Shown in pieces: positions 24,743-33,783 of a stretch of DNA of 54,974 nt. A program made the position numbers and the translations under genes. Source of the stretch: Natrialba asiatica DSM 12278 (GTDB lineage Archaea > Halobacteriota > Halobacteria > Halobacteriales > Natrialbaceae); the NCBI RefSeq assembly GCF_000337555.1, contig NZ_AOIO01000023.1, forward strand, positions 115,190-170,163, in the 5' to 3' direction. Every line of letters starts with the position of its first letter. Position 1 is the first letter of the stretch. The notes under the pieces are model-generated. The model did not search any database. It was not told where the DNA came from and saw nothing but the letters and a program-made list of their open reading frames with translations.

Positions 24743-25060
24743 ATGGGGTCGGGGACCCAACCGAGTATCGAGATACTACAGCAGATTGCGACAGCCGAAG
24801 GTGTCGATCCGACTGAACTCGAACCGCCGCTCTACAGCGTTATCGATCCGGACGCGCTCGATACACTGGTTCAGTCGATGGCCGACGGGACGACCACTGG
24901 CTTCGGAACCCAGACGGAGGCGACACGCTCGAAAATCGAGTTCACCTACTCCGGGTATACAGTTCGCGTGGACGAGACCGGCCGTGTCGACGTAAGGCCA
25001 ACAACAGATCGTCTTTCAGAGTCACGAGCGAACTCGACGGAGGACGTCCAGAGTGACTGA
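24743..25060 (+). CDS. HalOD1-domain protein
   Basis: A 105-residue protein from ATG 24743, just after its TATA box. Residues 6-85 match haloarchaeal output domain 1 (HalOD1): PSIEILQQIATAEGVDPTEL, EPPLYSVIDPDALDTLVQSM, then KIEFTYSGYTVRVDETGRVDV. HalOD1 is found alone or fused to response regulators and is predicted to be a signalling output. An S/N/E tail follows. It is convergent with a second HalOD1 gene, with only 17 bp between the two stops. Confidence 0.8.
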   Translation: MGSGTQPSIEILQQIATAEGVDPTELEPPLYSVIDPDALDTLVQSMADGTTTGFGTQTEATRSKIEFTYSGYTVRVDETGRVDVRPTTDRLSESRANSTEDVQSD

Positions 25061-25077
25061 TAAGTGAATCGTCGAAC

Positions 25078-25377
25078 CTAGGATTCGACCTGGATCGTGC
25101 CGTCCGCGGTTATCGTGACGAGACAGTCGCTGTACTCGAAGGAGACGGAGCCGTCGCTTCGGAGTCCGTTGGCACGCGGCTCGAACAGTCGTTCGAGGGC
25201 GTCAGCGTTGATTGCGTAGTGGAGCGGTTCGAGTTCAGTGACGTCTTCGTTGCAGGCGGTTGCAACGGCGGTTGCGACCGCGACACTGAGTGGTTCGTCG
25301 TCGAGACGGTCGTACTGAGTGGTATACGGCTCCCCTGTGCGTGATACTGATTGCGATGGTGAAGGCATTTTAGTCAT
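25078..25377 (-). CDS. Second HalOD1-domain protein
   Basis: A 99-residue protein from ATG 25377; an ATG three codons later is also possible. It shows DDEPLSVAVATAVATACNEDVTEL, EPLHYAINADALERLF and VSFEYSDCLVTITADGTIQVES, the same order as the first copy, but the two are only moderately similar, so they are not a recent duplication. It lies downstream of the large Bat regulator on the same strand, separated by a region with two GTTAATTG-type palindromes that may control it. Confidence 0.8.
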   Translation of the reverse strand: MTKMPSPSQSVSRTGEPYTTQYDRLDDEPLSVAVATAVATACNEDVTELEPLHYAINADALERLFEPRANGLRSDGSVSFEYSDCLVTITADGTIQVES

Positions 25378-25441
25378 TGCAGTAGCCCCCAATTCCGTGG
25401 AAGGTAGTCTTCCTTCACGGTTGACTGTAAAGAGGCTGACT

Positions 25442-25487
25442 GTTAATTGTGTAACCGTGCGCTCTCGGGAGGGTTAATTGATTAACC
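25442..25487. promoter_or_regulatory. Tandem palindromes between Bat and HalOD1 genes
   Basis: GGTTAATTGATTAACC (25472-25487) is a perfect 7-bp inverted repeat with a 2-nt centre, overlapping the stop codon of the Bat gene. An imperfect copy, GTTAATTGTGTAACC, starts at 25442, about 31 bp or three helical turns away. A shorter TGACTGTAAA/TGACTGTTAA direct repeat flanks them. They sit upstream of the second HalOD1 gene. Confidence 0.5.
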
Positions 25488-28400
25488 GCCCGGCGCGGAG
25501 AACGAGTCTTCGAACAGCGTCTCGAAGAGTTTCTGTTCGGAGGCACGGACGTGTTTGTGAAACGCGGGCGGGGAAATTTCGAGAGAGGACGCGATTTCTT
25601 CGCCGGTCGTGTGGCGCGGCCATTCGAAAAAGCCGCCGTGATAGGCGGTCTGAACGACCTCGCGTTGGCGATCGGTGAGTTGCTCGAGGATGGCGTTTCG
25701 GCTAGCGGGATCGAGCGACGGAGACGTGTCTGCAGGCTGGTCGCGGCGGGCGACGAGCGATGCGTGGACGTCGTTGTCGGCGAGTCCCGAGAGGAGGTCG
25801 CGGACTTCGATAGCGTCTGGAACGTCGAGGCGAGCGCGGGTCGAGCCATCCGCTGTGGCGACGATCGAGCGGAGTGTCCCGCCGTGGGACTCGACGATAG
25901 AGCCGAGGAACGGCTCCGTGAGTTGGAGTTGGAAGAGCGTTCGTCCCTCAGCAGTGGCGATCACCGAGGCATCGACGAACCCGGAGAGTTCTGACAGAAA
26001 AGGGAGTGACTCAGCGGATTCGGGAGACGACTCCGATTCGTCCGTCCCGAACTCGGTGCCGTTGACGGAGACGAAGACGAAGGCCCCATCCGTTCCGGCC
26101 GTTGCACCTTCGAGTTCAACGGTGGCGTCGAGTCGCGTCGCTAGCGCGGAGAGGAGCGAGCCCCGTTCGATTTCGAGTTCGACCTCGGAGCGGTCGTTGT
26201 CAGCGGCGGCCTGCCTGTGTTTGACGGTGTCGATCGCGTAGGCGATCGTTTCACCGAGTTCGGTGAGGATGTCCCGGAGTTGGAAATCGAAGGCATCGCG
26301 GTCGTCGGCGTAAAGCGCGAGGACGCCGTAATGGAACTCGTCGTAGACCAGCGGAACGGCGTAGACGGACTGGAAGGTTTGTGAGAGCGCTTCGGCCCGC
26401 CAGTCGCCGTCGTGGACCGCATCGGCGATGTTTTCGACGTAGGTGGGCGAGCGGGTGCGGGCGGTTCGGCCGGCGGGTTCGGCGGCGGAGTCGTCGACGG
26501 TTGTGACGGTGACGGCGTCGAGATAGCCGTGGTCACGACCGGCCTGGGCGCGGGGTCGAAGTTGGGTGCCGCTCGGGTCCGGAGTGCCGATCCAGGCCAT
26601 CGAACACGCCTCGAGTTCAGTGAGTCGGCTGCAGATGCCCCGTTCGATTTCGGAGCGCGTGTCGCTCAGCAACAGGAGTTGCTCGATGTCCTGTCGAACA
26701 CGGTTGGCGGCATTGAGGCGCTCGAGGCGGGTGTTTTGACGTTTGAGTTCGCGCTCGCGGTCGTGGAGGCGGCTGGTTCGACCGATTCGATCGAGGGCAG
26801 CCTCGGCGGTGCGGGCGAATAGCTGGGCGAGTTCGACCGTTTCATCGTCGTACTGCCCGGGTTCGCGCGAGGCAGCCACGAGGACGCCGTGTTCGCCGAG
26901 GGGAACGTAGAGACCGCTCCGGACGGCTGTCGACTCGTCGAAGGCGAGGTCGGCGTCGGTGACATCGTCGTAGACGGCTGGGGTGCCGGAGACGAACGTC
27001 TCCCAGGTGATGCTCCCGCCGGGTTGTAATCGGGGGAGTTTGCCGACGACGGATTCGAAGGCGGTTGCGTAGGCGGCCGGCACGAGTTCGTTTTGCTGGT
27101 CGTCGAAGCGGTAGACGCCGGCGTCTAGGTCGAGAACATCGCCGGCAACGTCGACGATGTATTCGCAGGCGGTCTGTTTGGATTCGACGGTGAGGAGGCG
27201 GCTCGTGGCGTCGTGGATGGCATTGAGCGTCTCCTGGTAGTGGACGCGTTCGGTGACGTCGACGGCGGTGCCGATGATGCGTTCGATAGTGGGGTCGTCA
27301 CCGGTTGCTGTCGCGCCGTTTCCGGGGGCTCGGTTTGCCATAATCGGCCGGCACCAGGCCTCGAGAACACGACCGTCGATTTCGTTGTGAACGTGGATGG
27401 GATATCCTTCGAGTGCGGCGCGGAAGTCGGCCCAGACCTTGGGATGATCGTCGAAGATGTCCAGAACCGACCTGCCGACGACTTCGGCGGGGACGGTGTC
27501 GAGACGGTTGAGCCCCTGGCCTTCGGCGAGCGTCACCGTGCCGTCGGGATCGAGCGTGAACAGAATAATGGGGGCGTTGTCGACGATCGCCTGCAGACGT
27601 TCGGTACGCACTTCGAGTTCGCGTTCGCGTTCGACGCGGTCGGTCACGTCGCGGAAGTAGACGGAGATGCCGGTCGGTGACGGGTAAATACGGGTCTCGA
27701 TCCACCGATCGTAGGGGCCGTAGTACCGTTCGAGGGCACGCGGTTCTTGCTGGTCCATCGCCTCGAGTGCGGCCGTCTGAAAGTCCGTCCCGGCCATGTC
27801 GGGGAATACGTCGAGAATCGGTTGTCCGAGAAGCGTCTCCCGATCGGCATCGAGGGTTTCTGCGGCCTGTTCGTTGACGTACGAGAACCGCCAGTCTGCA
27901 TCGAGCGCGAAGAACGCGTCCGTCACGCGGCGGAACGACTCGTCGAGTTCGCGTTCGACGCGGTGGAACTCGGTGATGTCTCGAGCCGAGACGATGATGC
28001 CATCGACGAGTCCGTCCCCGAGTCGGTTCGTCAGGGTCGCCTCGTGGATACACCAGGTGTCGGATTCTGTGCCGGTCTGAAACTGGTATTCGATCGTCTC
28101 GGACGTGCCGGCCGCGGCGGTCCGAACGGCCGCGATGGTCTCGCGAACCTGCGCCGTATCGTCGGGGTGAATCCGCTCCAGAAAGTGTGTCCCGAGCAGT
28201 GCCTGCAGGTCGTCTCTCCGGGCGTGGATACCCGTCGGTTCGTTTCCGTTCGGGCCATCCTCATCACCCATGGGCGGACAGCAGTACGTGATCTCACCCG
28301 TCTCGTCGAGGACGAATAACAGATCCGACGAGCGCTCCAACAGCGACCGATACCACTCCGCCTGGCCCGACTGGAGCCGTTGCACTGCACTGAACTCGAC

Positions 28401-28832
28401 CGCCCGGCGAAGCCGATGTTCGAGCAGCGATTGCGTCTCGATCGTCTCCCGTGGGACGAACTCGACCGACGGCGAGTCAGTGTTAGTGTCAGTATCAATG
28501 TCACCAGCCGAATCGGAGACGACGACGATCGTGAACTCGTCCGCTTGCAGATCCGTGGATAGCGACGGATCGTCGGTGAGCAGGCAGTCCGGTTGCGATT
28601 CGGAATACGAATCGAGGTTGAGTTCACGTCGGGCGTCGAATTCGACGGTATCGTCGGCGGTAGTATTGCCAGTGAGATCGTCGGCGGTAGAGACGAGGAG
28701 GGCGCTGTCAGCGAGCGTCTCCGAAACGGTTCGGCGGAGCGCTGCCGAGCCAGCGACGAGGACGTGGAGCGTCTCTGGGGAGGACCACCGTGGAGGCTCG
28801 GGTGTGGGGGGCGTCTCGAGCCGATCGTTCAT
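25482..28832 (-). CDS. Bat-type PAS/GAF multidomain transcription regulator
   Basis: 1116 residues. The order is: a receiver-like head without clear phosphorylation motif (1-150), PAS (about 160-300, ending VSARDITEFHRVERELDES), PAS (303-405, FALDADWRFSYVNEQAAETL), PAS (410-535, ending GTAVDVTERVHYQE), GAF (545-695), GAF (715-880), the Bat middle domain (885-1040) and an HTH_10 helix-turn-helix at about 1058-1110 (LTDRQREVVQTAYHGGFFEWPR, then LEISPPAFHKHVR). Bacterio-opsin-activator proteins of this build sense redox or light and activate transcription. No opsin gene is present here; targets are unknown. It lies next to the HalOD1 pair. Confidence 0.9.
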   Translation of the reverse strand: MNDRLETPPTPEPPRWSSPETLHVLVAGSAALRRTVSETLADSALLVSTADDLTGNTTADDTVEFDARRELNLDSYSESQPDCLLTDDPSLSTDLQADEFTIVVVSDSAGDIDTDTNTDSPSVEFVPRETIETQSLLEHRLRRAVEFSAVQRLQSGQAEWYRSLLERSSDLLFVLDETGEITYCCPPMGDEDGPNGNEPTGIHARRDDLQALLGTHFLERIHPDDTAQVRETIAAVRTAAAGTSETIEYQFQTGTESDTWCIHEATLTNRLGDGLVDGIIVSARDITEFHRVERELDESFRRVTDAFFALDADWRFSYVNEQAAETLDADRETLLGQPILDVFPDMAGTDFQTAALEAMDQQEPRALERYYGPYDRWIETRIYPSPTGISVYFRDVTDRVERERELEVRTERLQAIVDNAPIILFTLDPDGTVTLAEGQGLNRLDTVPAEVVGRSVLDIFDDHPKVWADFRAALEGYPIHVHNEIDGRVLEAWCRPIMANRAPGNGATATGDDPTIERIIGTAVDVTERVHYQETLNAIHDATSRLLTVESKQTACEYIVDVAGDVLDLDAGVYRFDDQQNELVPAAYATAFESVVGKLPRLQPGGSITWETFVSGTPAVYDDVTDADLAFDESTAVRSGLYVPLGEHGVLVAASREPGQYDDETVELAQLFARTAEAALDRIGRTSRLHDRERELKRQNTRLERLNAANRVRQDIEQLLLLSDTRSEIERGICSRLTELEACSMAWIGTPDPSGTQLRPRAQAGRDHGYLDAVTVTTVDDSAAEPAGRTARTRSPTYVENIADAVHDGDWRAEALSQTFQSVYAVPLVYDEFHYGVLALYADDRDAFDFQLRDILTELGETIAYAIDTVKHRQAAADNDRSEVELEIERGSLLSALATRLDATVELEGATAGTDGAFVFVSVNGTEFGTDESESSPESAESLPFLSELSGFVDASVIATAEGRTLFQLQLTEPFLGSIVESHGGTLRSIVATADGSTRARLDVPDAIEVRDLLSGLADNDVHASLVARRDQPADTSPSLDPASRNAILEQLTDRQREVVQTAYHGGFFEWPRHTTGEEIASSLEISPPAFHKHVRASEQKLFETLFEDSFSAPGG

Positions 28833-28940
28833 ACACCCACTGAGTGAAGCAACGGTAAAAACGTCGCGTCGATATGGGGTGTGGAGGAGTGGAAGTGGCT
28901 ACTGTGGAGTCGCGTGCCTGGGGAGGAAGACTGTCAGCGT

Positions 28941-30626
28941 TCAAACGCCGATCGCCACGCCGTCCTTCCGGGGTTCCGTTGCACCGGCGAGCGTCTCCCC
29001 GGTTCGGCGGACGAGCTGTGCGCCGCCGAACATGACCGGCGGGAGCACGCGAACGTCGTGTCCTCGCCGCGCGAGTGATGTCTGCGCGGGAAGCCGTTCT
29101 TCGACGCCGAGCGTGCCGTCCTCGCGATGGCGCCACCGTGGGGCGTCGAGTGCAGCCTGGGGAGCCATCTCGTAGTCGAGAAGGTTGGAGAGCACCTGAA
29201 CGTGACCCTGGGGTTGCATATAACCGCCCATCACGCCGAAGGCAAGCCAGTCGTCCGGCCCGAGTTCAGCGATCGCCGGAACGAGCGTGTGGAAGGGGCG
29301 CTTGCCGGGTTCGAGCCTGTTCGGATGGTCGGGATCGAGCGAGAACGACGCACCGCGGTTCTGCAGCGCGATACCGGTATCGCCGGCGACGAGGCCGCTG
29401 CCGAATCCGGCGAACCGGGAGTTGATGTAGGAAACGAGATTGCCCGCTTCGTCACCGACGGTCAGTAAGACCGTATCGGCGTCCTCAGCGGGCGCGTTCG
29501 GGACGCCCACCGGCGGCTCTCGAACGGCCGTCTCGCCGATCGCACGGGCGCGCTCTCGTGCGTAGGAGTTCGAGGCGAGCGGGGGCACCGTCTCGTAGGC
29601 CGGATCGGTGATGTAGTGGTGACCGTCGACGAAGGCCAGTTTCGTCGCCTCCGCGAAAGCGTGAATCCGTTCGGGCGAGTCGTAGGCGTACTCGCCGGCA
29701 CCGATCTCCTCGGCGATGTTCAGCGCTTCGAGCGCGACGAGTCCCTGATTGTTCGGCGGGAGTTCGTAGACCGTCGCGCCGTTGTAGGTCGTCCGCACCG
29801 GCTCGACGAACTCGGGCTCGAACGAGGCGAGATCGGCGTGCGTCATAGCGCCACCGGCGTCCCGGACCTCCCCGACTATCGCGTCGGCGATCGCTCCCTC
29901 GTAGAACGCGTCCGCGCCCCTATCCGCAATCTGCTGGAGTGAGGCTCCGAGTTCGGGGAGCGTCACGATCTGACCTGGCTCCGGACTCTCACCGTCGAAC
30001 AGGAAGGCATCGCGAGCGTGTTCGTCGGTAAACAGCTCCTCGGCCCCGTCCCAGTGGCGGGCGATAACTGGCGAGACGGGGTACCCCTCCAGAGCGTAGT
30101 GAATCGCCGGCTCGAGCACGTCGGCGAGCGACCGCCGACCGAACTCCCGAACCGTCGCCTCCCAGCCGCGGGCGGTCCCCGGGACGGTGACCGCGTGCGG
30201 CCCGAGAAACGGCATCCCCAGGTCGGTCGCATCAGCCCCGCCATCGACGGCGTAGCCGCGCGACTCCGGATAGTACCGTCCCGGCTCGGCTGTCGTCTCG
30301 AGCGCTTCGGTTACGGTTTCGATCGTCGCCCCGGCCGGCGCGCCGCCACAGGAGCGCATCGCACCGACCTCGCCGTCGGCGGTTCGATAGAGGGCGAACA
30401 CGTCGCCGCCGAGCCCCGTCGAAGTCGGTTCGACGACGTTCAACGCGGCTGCCGTCGCCACGGCGGCATCGAAGGCGTTCCCGCCGTCTTTCAGGATCGA
30501 AACACCCGCCTGTGCCGCGAGCGGCTGACTGGTCGCAACCATTCCGCCGGTCGCGTAGGCCGTCGAGCGCCGCGAGTCGAAGCGATCGAGGTCGATCTGA
30601 TCGTTCACTGTGGTCACAATAACCAT
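28941..30626 (-). CDS. ggt: Gamma-glutamyltransferase
   Basis: An Ntn-hydrolase of the GGT family, 561 residues from ATG 30626; a GTG seven codons later (VNDQIDLDRF) fits the TTTTGA box at about 30643 equally well. Motifs: GMVATSQPLAAQAGVSILKDGGNAFDAAVA, the GGDVFALYR strand, GRRSLADVLEPAIHYALEG, PPNNQGLVALEALNI, DTVLLTVGDEAGNLVSYI with the processing Thr, and SRFAGFGSGLV, GGYMQPQGHVQVLSNLLDYEM. It cleaves gamma-glutamyl bonds; haloarchaea use gamma-glutamylcysteine as their main thiol, so it may recycle it. No signal peptide is obvious. Confidence 0.9.
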   Translation of the reverse strand: MVIVTTVNDQIDLDRFDSRRSTAYATGGMVATSQPLAAQAGVSILKDGGNAFDAAVATAAALNVVEPTSTGLGGDVFALYRTADGEVGAMRSCGGAPAGATIETVTEALETTAEPGRYYPESRGYAVDGGADATDLGMPFLGPHAVTVPGTARGWEATVREFGRRSLADVLEPAIHYALEGYPVSPVIARHWDGAEELFTDEHARDAFLFDGESPEPGQIVTLPELGASLQQIADRGADAFYEGAIADAIVGEVRDAGGAMTHADLASFEPEFVEPVRTTYNGATVYELPPNNQGLVALEALNIAEEIGAGEYAYDSPERIHAFAEATKLAFVDGHHYITDPAYETVPPLASNSYARERARAIGETAVREPPVGVPNAPAEDADTVLLTVGDEAGNLVSYINSRFAGFGSGLVAGDTGIALQNRGASFSLDPDHPNRLEPGKRPFHTLVPAIAELGPDDWLAFGVMGGYMQPQGHVQVLSNLLDYEMAPQAALDAPRWRHREDGTLGVEERLPAQTSLARRGHDVRVLPPVMFGGAQLVRRTGETLAGATEPRKDGVAIGV

Positions 30627-30902
30627 ACGAACGCGACTCGTCAAAAGAACTCGTGGTCAACGTATCAAGACGAGGGGAGCCGACGGAATCCGAGACGGGT
30701 ACCGCGACCGACCGCCGGGAGCAGGGTAGCCAGTGCGAAACCGGTCGGCAATGCGTGCACTCGTCGAAAGCGACGCCCGAGAAACACGACGACGCGACAA
30801 ACCGTCCCGGCCACCGACGGACGCAGCACCGATCGTATCACAGCACATCCAAATTACCATGGGACAAGAGTACTGCGTATCGGCGGACTACGTGCTGTAC
30901 AG

Positions 30903-31034
30903 GTGCACGAATATATCGAATGTACGGGTTGCGGGTTCGTTCTTCGATCGAAGACCACCACCGCTCCACAACCCCGTAACTGGGACCTCTGTCCCGGTTG
31001 TGGCGGAAGTGACTTCGGATTTACCGGTCCGTGA
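30903..31034 (+). CDS. Candidate 43-residue zinc-ribbon protein
   Basis: A GTG-started small frame: VHEYIECTGCGFVLRS, about 12 residues, then WDLCPGCGGSDFGFTGP. The two CxGC knuckles spaced about 25 residues apart are a typical zinc ribbon of small haloarchaeal proteins. The start is not supported by a clear box, and other frames overlap, so coding status is uncertain. It is divergent from the ggt gene and convergent with the methylase. Confidence 0.45.
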   Translation: MHEYIECTGCGFVLRSKTTTAPQPRNWDLCPGCGGSDFGFTGP

Positions 31035-31049
31035 GTCGACCGCACGAGT

Positions 31050-32120
31050 TCAGTTCTCGCCCGGGACGACTGGCTCGTGAACTGCACGGTACCCGTTCTC
31101 GATCGTCTCGATACCCGTCACCTCCCGAAGCAGGAGTTCGCGTTCCATTTTCGTGACGACCGGCGTCTCGTAGTGGACGGCATCGTACGAACACGCCGTC
31201 CCGTCCGCCTGGTGCTGTTGGCGCTCGACGAACTCGCGATGGCGCTCGAGACGCGTTCGAGCGACCGATCGAGAGAACGACGGCACGTTCTCGACCCGGT
31301 CCTCGAAGTCGTCCAGAAACGCCGGTTCGAGCTCGTTTCCGAGCGAGTGTCGGCCGGCGCACATGGCTGCGAGCGTCGTCGTCCCGGTACCCCAGAACGG
31401 GTCGAACACGGTATCGCCGTACGTCGAATACATACTGATCAGGCGGTAGGGGATCTCGAACGGGTACGCGGCGGAGCGCTCGCGACGGTCGTCCGACGCA
31501 TCCGTCTCCGGAAGGTCCTGCAGTTCGCCCTGCACGTCGGTCCACACGTCTGAAAACCAGCGGTTCCGTTCCTCCCAAAAGTACGCCGCCTCGTACCGCC
31601 GATCCGCGCCGGGTTCGAACTCGCGGCTGTCGCCGCCGTTGCGAAAGAGCAGGATGAACTCGTGTTCGAGGGTAACGTACGCGTTCGGCGGGAGCGTGCC
31701 GCTGCCCATGAACTTGGCGGCGCTGTTGGTCGGCTTGCGCCAGAGCACGTCGGGCAGCGGATCAAAGCCGCGGGTTTCGAAGGCCTCGAGAACCCGGGCG
31801 TGGTTCGGGAAGACGCGAAAACTTCCGTCGACGGATCTGGTCGCGTCACCGACGTTGATACAGGCGATACCGCCGTCGACGAGCACGCGCTCGAGTTCGT
31901 CCCAGACGCGGTCGAGTTGGGCGTGCATGGCGTCGAACGCGCGGCGGCCGTCGCCGTCGTCGAGGGCCACACCGATATCGGGATCGAGTTCGGTAAAGAG
32001 ATCGTCCCACATCTCGATCATGGGGTACGGTGGGGATGTGACGACGAGTTCGACGGAGTCATCGTCGATCGTCTCGAGGGTCCGAGAATCGCCGACGAAG
32101 ACGCGATGGGTCGTCTCCAT
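31050..32120 (-). CDS. zim: CTAG-type m4C DNA methyltransferase (Zim-like)
   Basis: A beta-class N4-cytosine methyltransferase, 356 residues from ATG 32120. The catalytic motif IV is VVTSPPYPMIEMW near residue 32, motif I (DPFWGTGTTTLAA) lies near 235, and the N-terminus has FVGDSRTLETIDDDSVELV. No target-recognition domain longer than the family's usual one is seen. It resembles the orphan haloarchaeal methylase Zim, which modifies CTAG (recalled from memory). No restriction endonuclease is adjacent, supporting the orphan status. An AGCTAAGG box lies about 28 nt before the start. Confidence 0.8.
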   Translation of the reverse strand: METTHRVFVGDSRTLETIDDDSVELVVTSPPYPMIEMWDDLFTELDPDIGVALDDGDGRRAFDAMHAQLDRVWDELERVLVDGGIACINVGDATRSVDGSFRVFPNHARVLEAFETRGFDPLPDVLWRKPTNSAAKFMGSGTLPPNAYVTLEHEFILLFRNGGDSREFEPGADRRYEAAYFWEERNRWFSDVWTDVQGELQDLPETDASDDRRERSAAYPFEIPYRLISMYSTYGDTVFDPFWGTGTTTLAAMCAGRHSLGNELEPAFLDDFEDRVENVPSFSRSVARTRLERHREFVERQQHQADGTACSYDAVHYETPVVTKMERELLLREVTGIETIENGYRAVHEPVVPGEN

Positions 32121-32201
32121 TGCGTTCACACTGTCGGCGTCGGGCCCTTAGCTCTTCGTCAATCGCGTCGGCGGCGAGTGTGTTGAACGCAGACCGCAGC
32201 C

Positions 32202-32867
32202 CTATTCCTCGTCGTCGTCTTCGGTTTCGTCGGCTGTGTCTGCGTCTGCATCCGTGTCAGTGTCAGTATCAGTGTCGGTATCTGCGTCTTCGTCCTCGTC
32301 ACCCGCTTCGTCCGCTTCCTCCTCGGTCTCGTCTTCGTCCATCGCTGCTTCGTCGCTCGACTCGTCTTCCTCCATCAGATCCGTCGCCGGCTCGAACTCT
32401 TCGATCGGTTCCCAATCCTCCGTGTCACCGGCGAACCGACGCCGCAGATACGCGACGGCGGCGGCGACGCCGAGGACGAGTACCAGCCCCAAGAATCGGC
32501 TCGGTGATTTCCCGGTGTCCGTTTCCGACTCGGCCGTCGTCTCTTCGGTCACCTCCGTGATCTCCTCGACCGGGGACTTGCCGGTTGCAGTCTCTCGCAC
32601 GTCTTCGATAATCTCGGGCTCCTCGACATCTGAGAGCGGCGTCTCCTCGATCGAGGGGGACTCACGACCGGCTAGAAAACCGACTGCCGCCCCCAGTCCG
32701 AACGCGCCCGCAGCGAATGCGAGCGGTCGCTTTCTCGGCCCCCGTGACCCCTCGGCTTCTTCGACGGCCTCCAGGATGGAATCACGCATCGACGAGTCCA
32801 GCCCTCTGTCGATTGCTTCCTTGACGATGAGTTCGGAAAGTGTGTCCTGTTGTTTTGTGTCCGGCAT
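32202..32867 (-). CDS. Acidic protein with two membrane helices
   Basis: 221 residues. It has an amphipathic head (TLSELIVKEAIDRGLDSSMRDSILEAVEEAE), a helix near 48-68 (PLAFAAGAFGLGAAVGFLAG), an E/T-rich loop, a second helix near 125-143 (FLGLVLVLGVAAAVAYL), and a very acidic tail of 65 residues ending in a DT repeat (about seven DT units). The repeat is coded by GTC/GTA-type hexamers and is slippage-prone. No family was recognised. It is divergent from the 216-residue membrane gene. Confidence 0.7.
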   Translation of the reverse strand: MPDTKQQDTLSELIVKEAIDRGLDSSMRDSILEAVEEAEGSRGPRKRPLAFAAGAFGLGAAVGFLAGRESPSIEETPLSDVEEPEIIEDVRETATGKSPVEEITEVTEETTAESETDTGKSPSRFLGLVLVLGVAAAVAYLRRRFAGDTEDWEPIEEFEPATDLMEEDESSDEAAMDEDETEEEADEAGDEDEDADTDTDTDTDTDADADTADETEDDDEE

Positions 32868-33122
32868 AATCCGCTACGTCAACACGACCCTACATAACTC
32901 TGTGGACCGTTTTCCAGACAGTGAGCACGACCACGTGACGTAACACCAACCTACCGCGTTCAACGACGTCCACGGGTGCCCGTCGCCACAGCATCACCGA
33001 AGCAGACAGAACACGCACCAATACACTGTTTCCGGCGTATATATCCCCCTCACACCGGCCCAGAACGCAGTAACCATCGGATAACGAAACCCCGTTCGGA
33101 CGAACGACGGCGCAGTGATATC

Positions 33123-33773
33123 GTGAGCGTCATCCGGCACCCGGGCGTCCTCGGGCAGCGGACCCGCCGTCGGCTCGTCGGGCTTGCCGCCGCACTGACG
33201 GTCGCCGTCGTCGAAGCGCTCGCCGTCAGCCTCTGGTTCGGCCTCGTTATCACCGCTCGAACGATGACGACGGCCTTCGTCGGACTCGGGATTCTTCTCT
33301 GCGGCTCGCTTCTCCGGATCGCCATTTTCGAGACGACGATTACCGACTCAACGCCACGGCTCACGCTCGAACGGGTCGGAACCGCGCTCACGCTCACCGC
33401 TGGCTGGGTCGTCTGGCTCCTCCTCGCCGAATTCCTCGGCGGCGTAACCGGTGTCCTCGTCGCAACGATCTGTCTCACCGGCGCTCTCACCGCCCAGTTC
33501 TGCTTCGAGTGTTACGTCTTCCACTCCGTGACCCCGACTCCCTCCTCTGTGACCCCAGTCCGTTCCGCCGCAGTTCTCGCCCTCGGCGCGGCTGCGCTCC
33601 TCACAACAGCCTGGTTCGTCGACTGGACGATCAGCTCCCCGCTCGCTGAACTCGACGCCGGAATTATCGCCATTCGGATCGAAACGATCCAGCTTGCCGC
33701 GGTCGTGTTCGGTCTCTGTGCCTTCCTCGCCCACCAGCACCGCTTCCAGCGGCTACTCGAACCCGACCTCTAA
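33123..33773 (+). CDS. Six-helix membrane protein
   Basis: 216 residues from GTG 33123; the frame upstream is Arg/Pro-rich and rejected. After a basic VIRHPGVLGQRTRRR start come about six membrane segments, with an A/L/V/T composition. Cys residues cluster in TICLTGALTAQFCFECYVF. The last segment ends in a basic HQHRFQRLLEPDL tail. Unknown function. It is convergent with the Ig-repeat gene, with 10 bp between stops. Confidence 0.65.
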   Translation: MSVIRHPGVLGQRTRRRLVGLAAALTVAVVEALAVSLWFGLVITARTMTTAFVGLGILLCGSLLRIAIFETTITDSTPRLTLERVGTALTLTAGWVVWLLLAEFLGGVTGVLVATICLTGALTAQFCFECYVFHSVTPTPSSVTPVRSAAVLALGAAALLTTAWFVDWTISSPLAELDAGIIAIRIETIQLAAVVFGLCAFLAHQHRFQRLLEPDL

Positions 33774-33783
33774 ACTCACCCGA

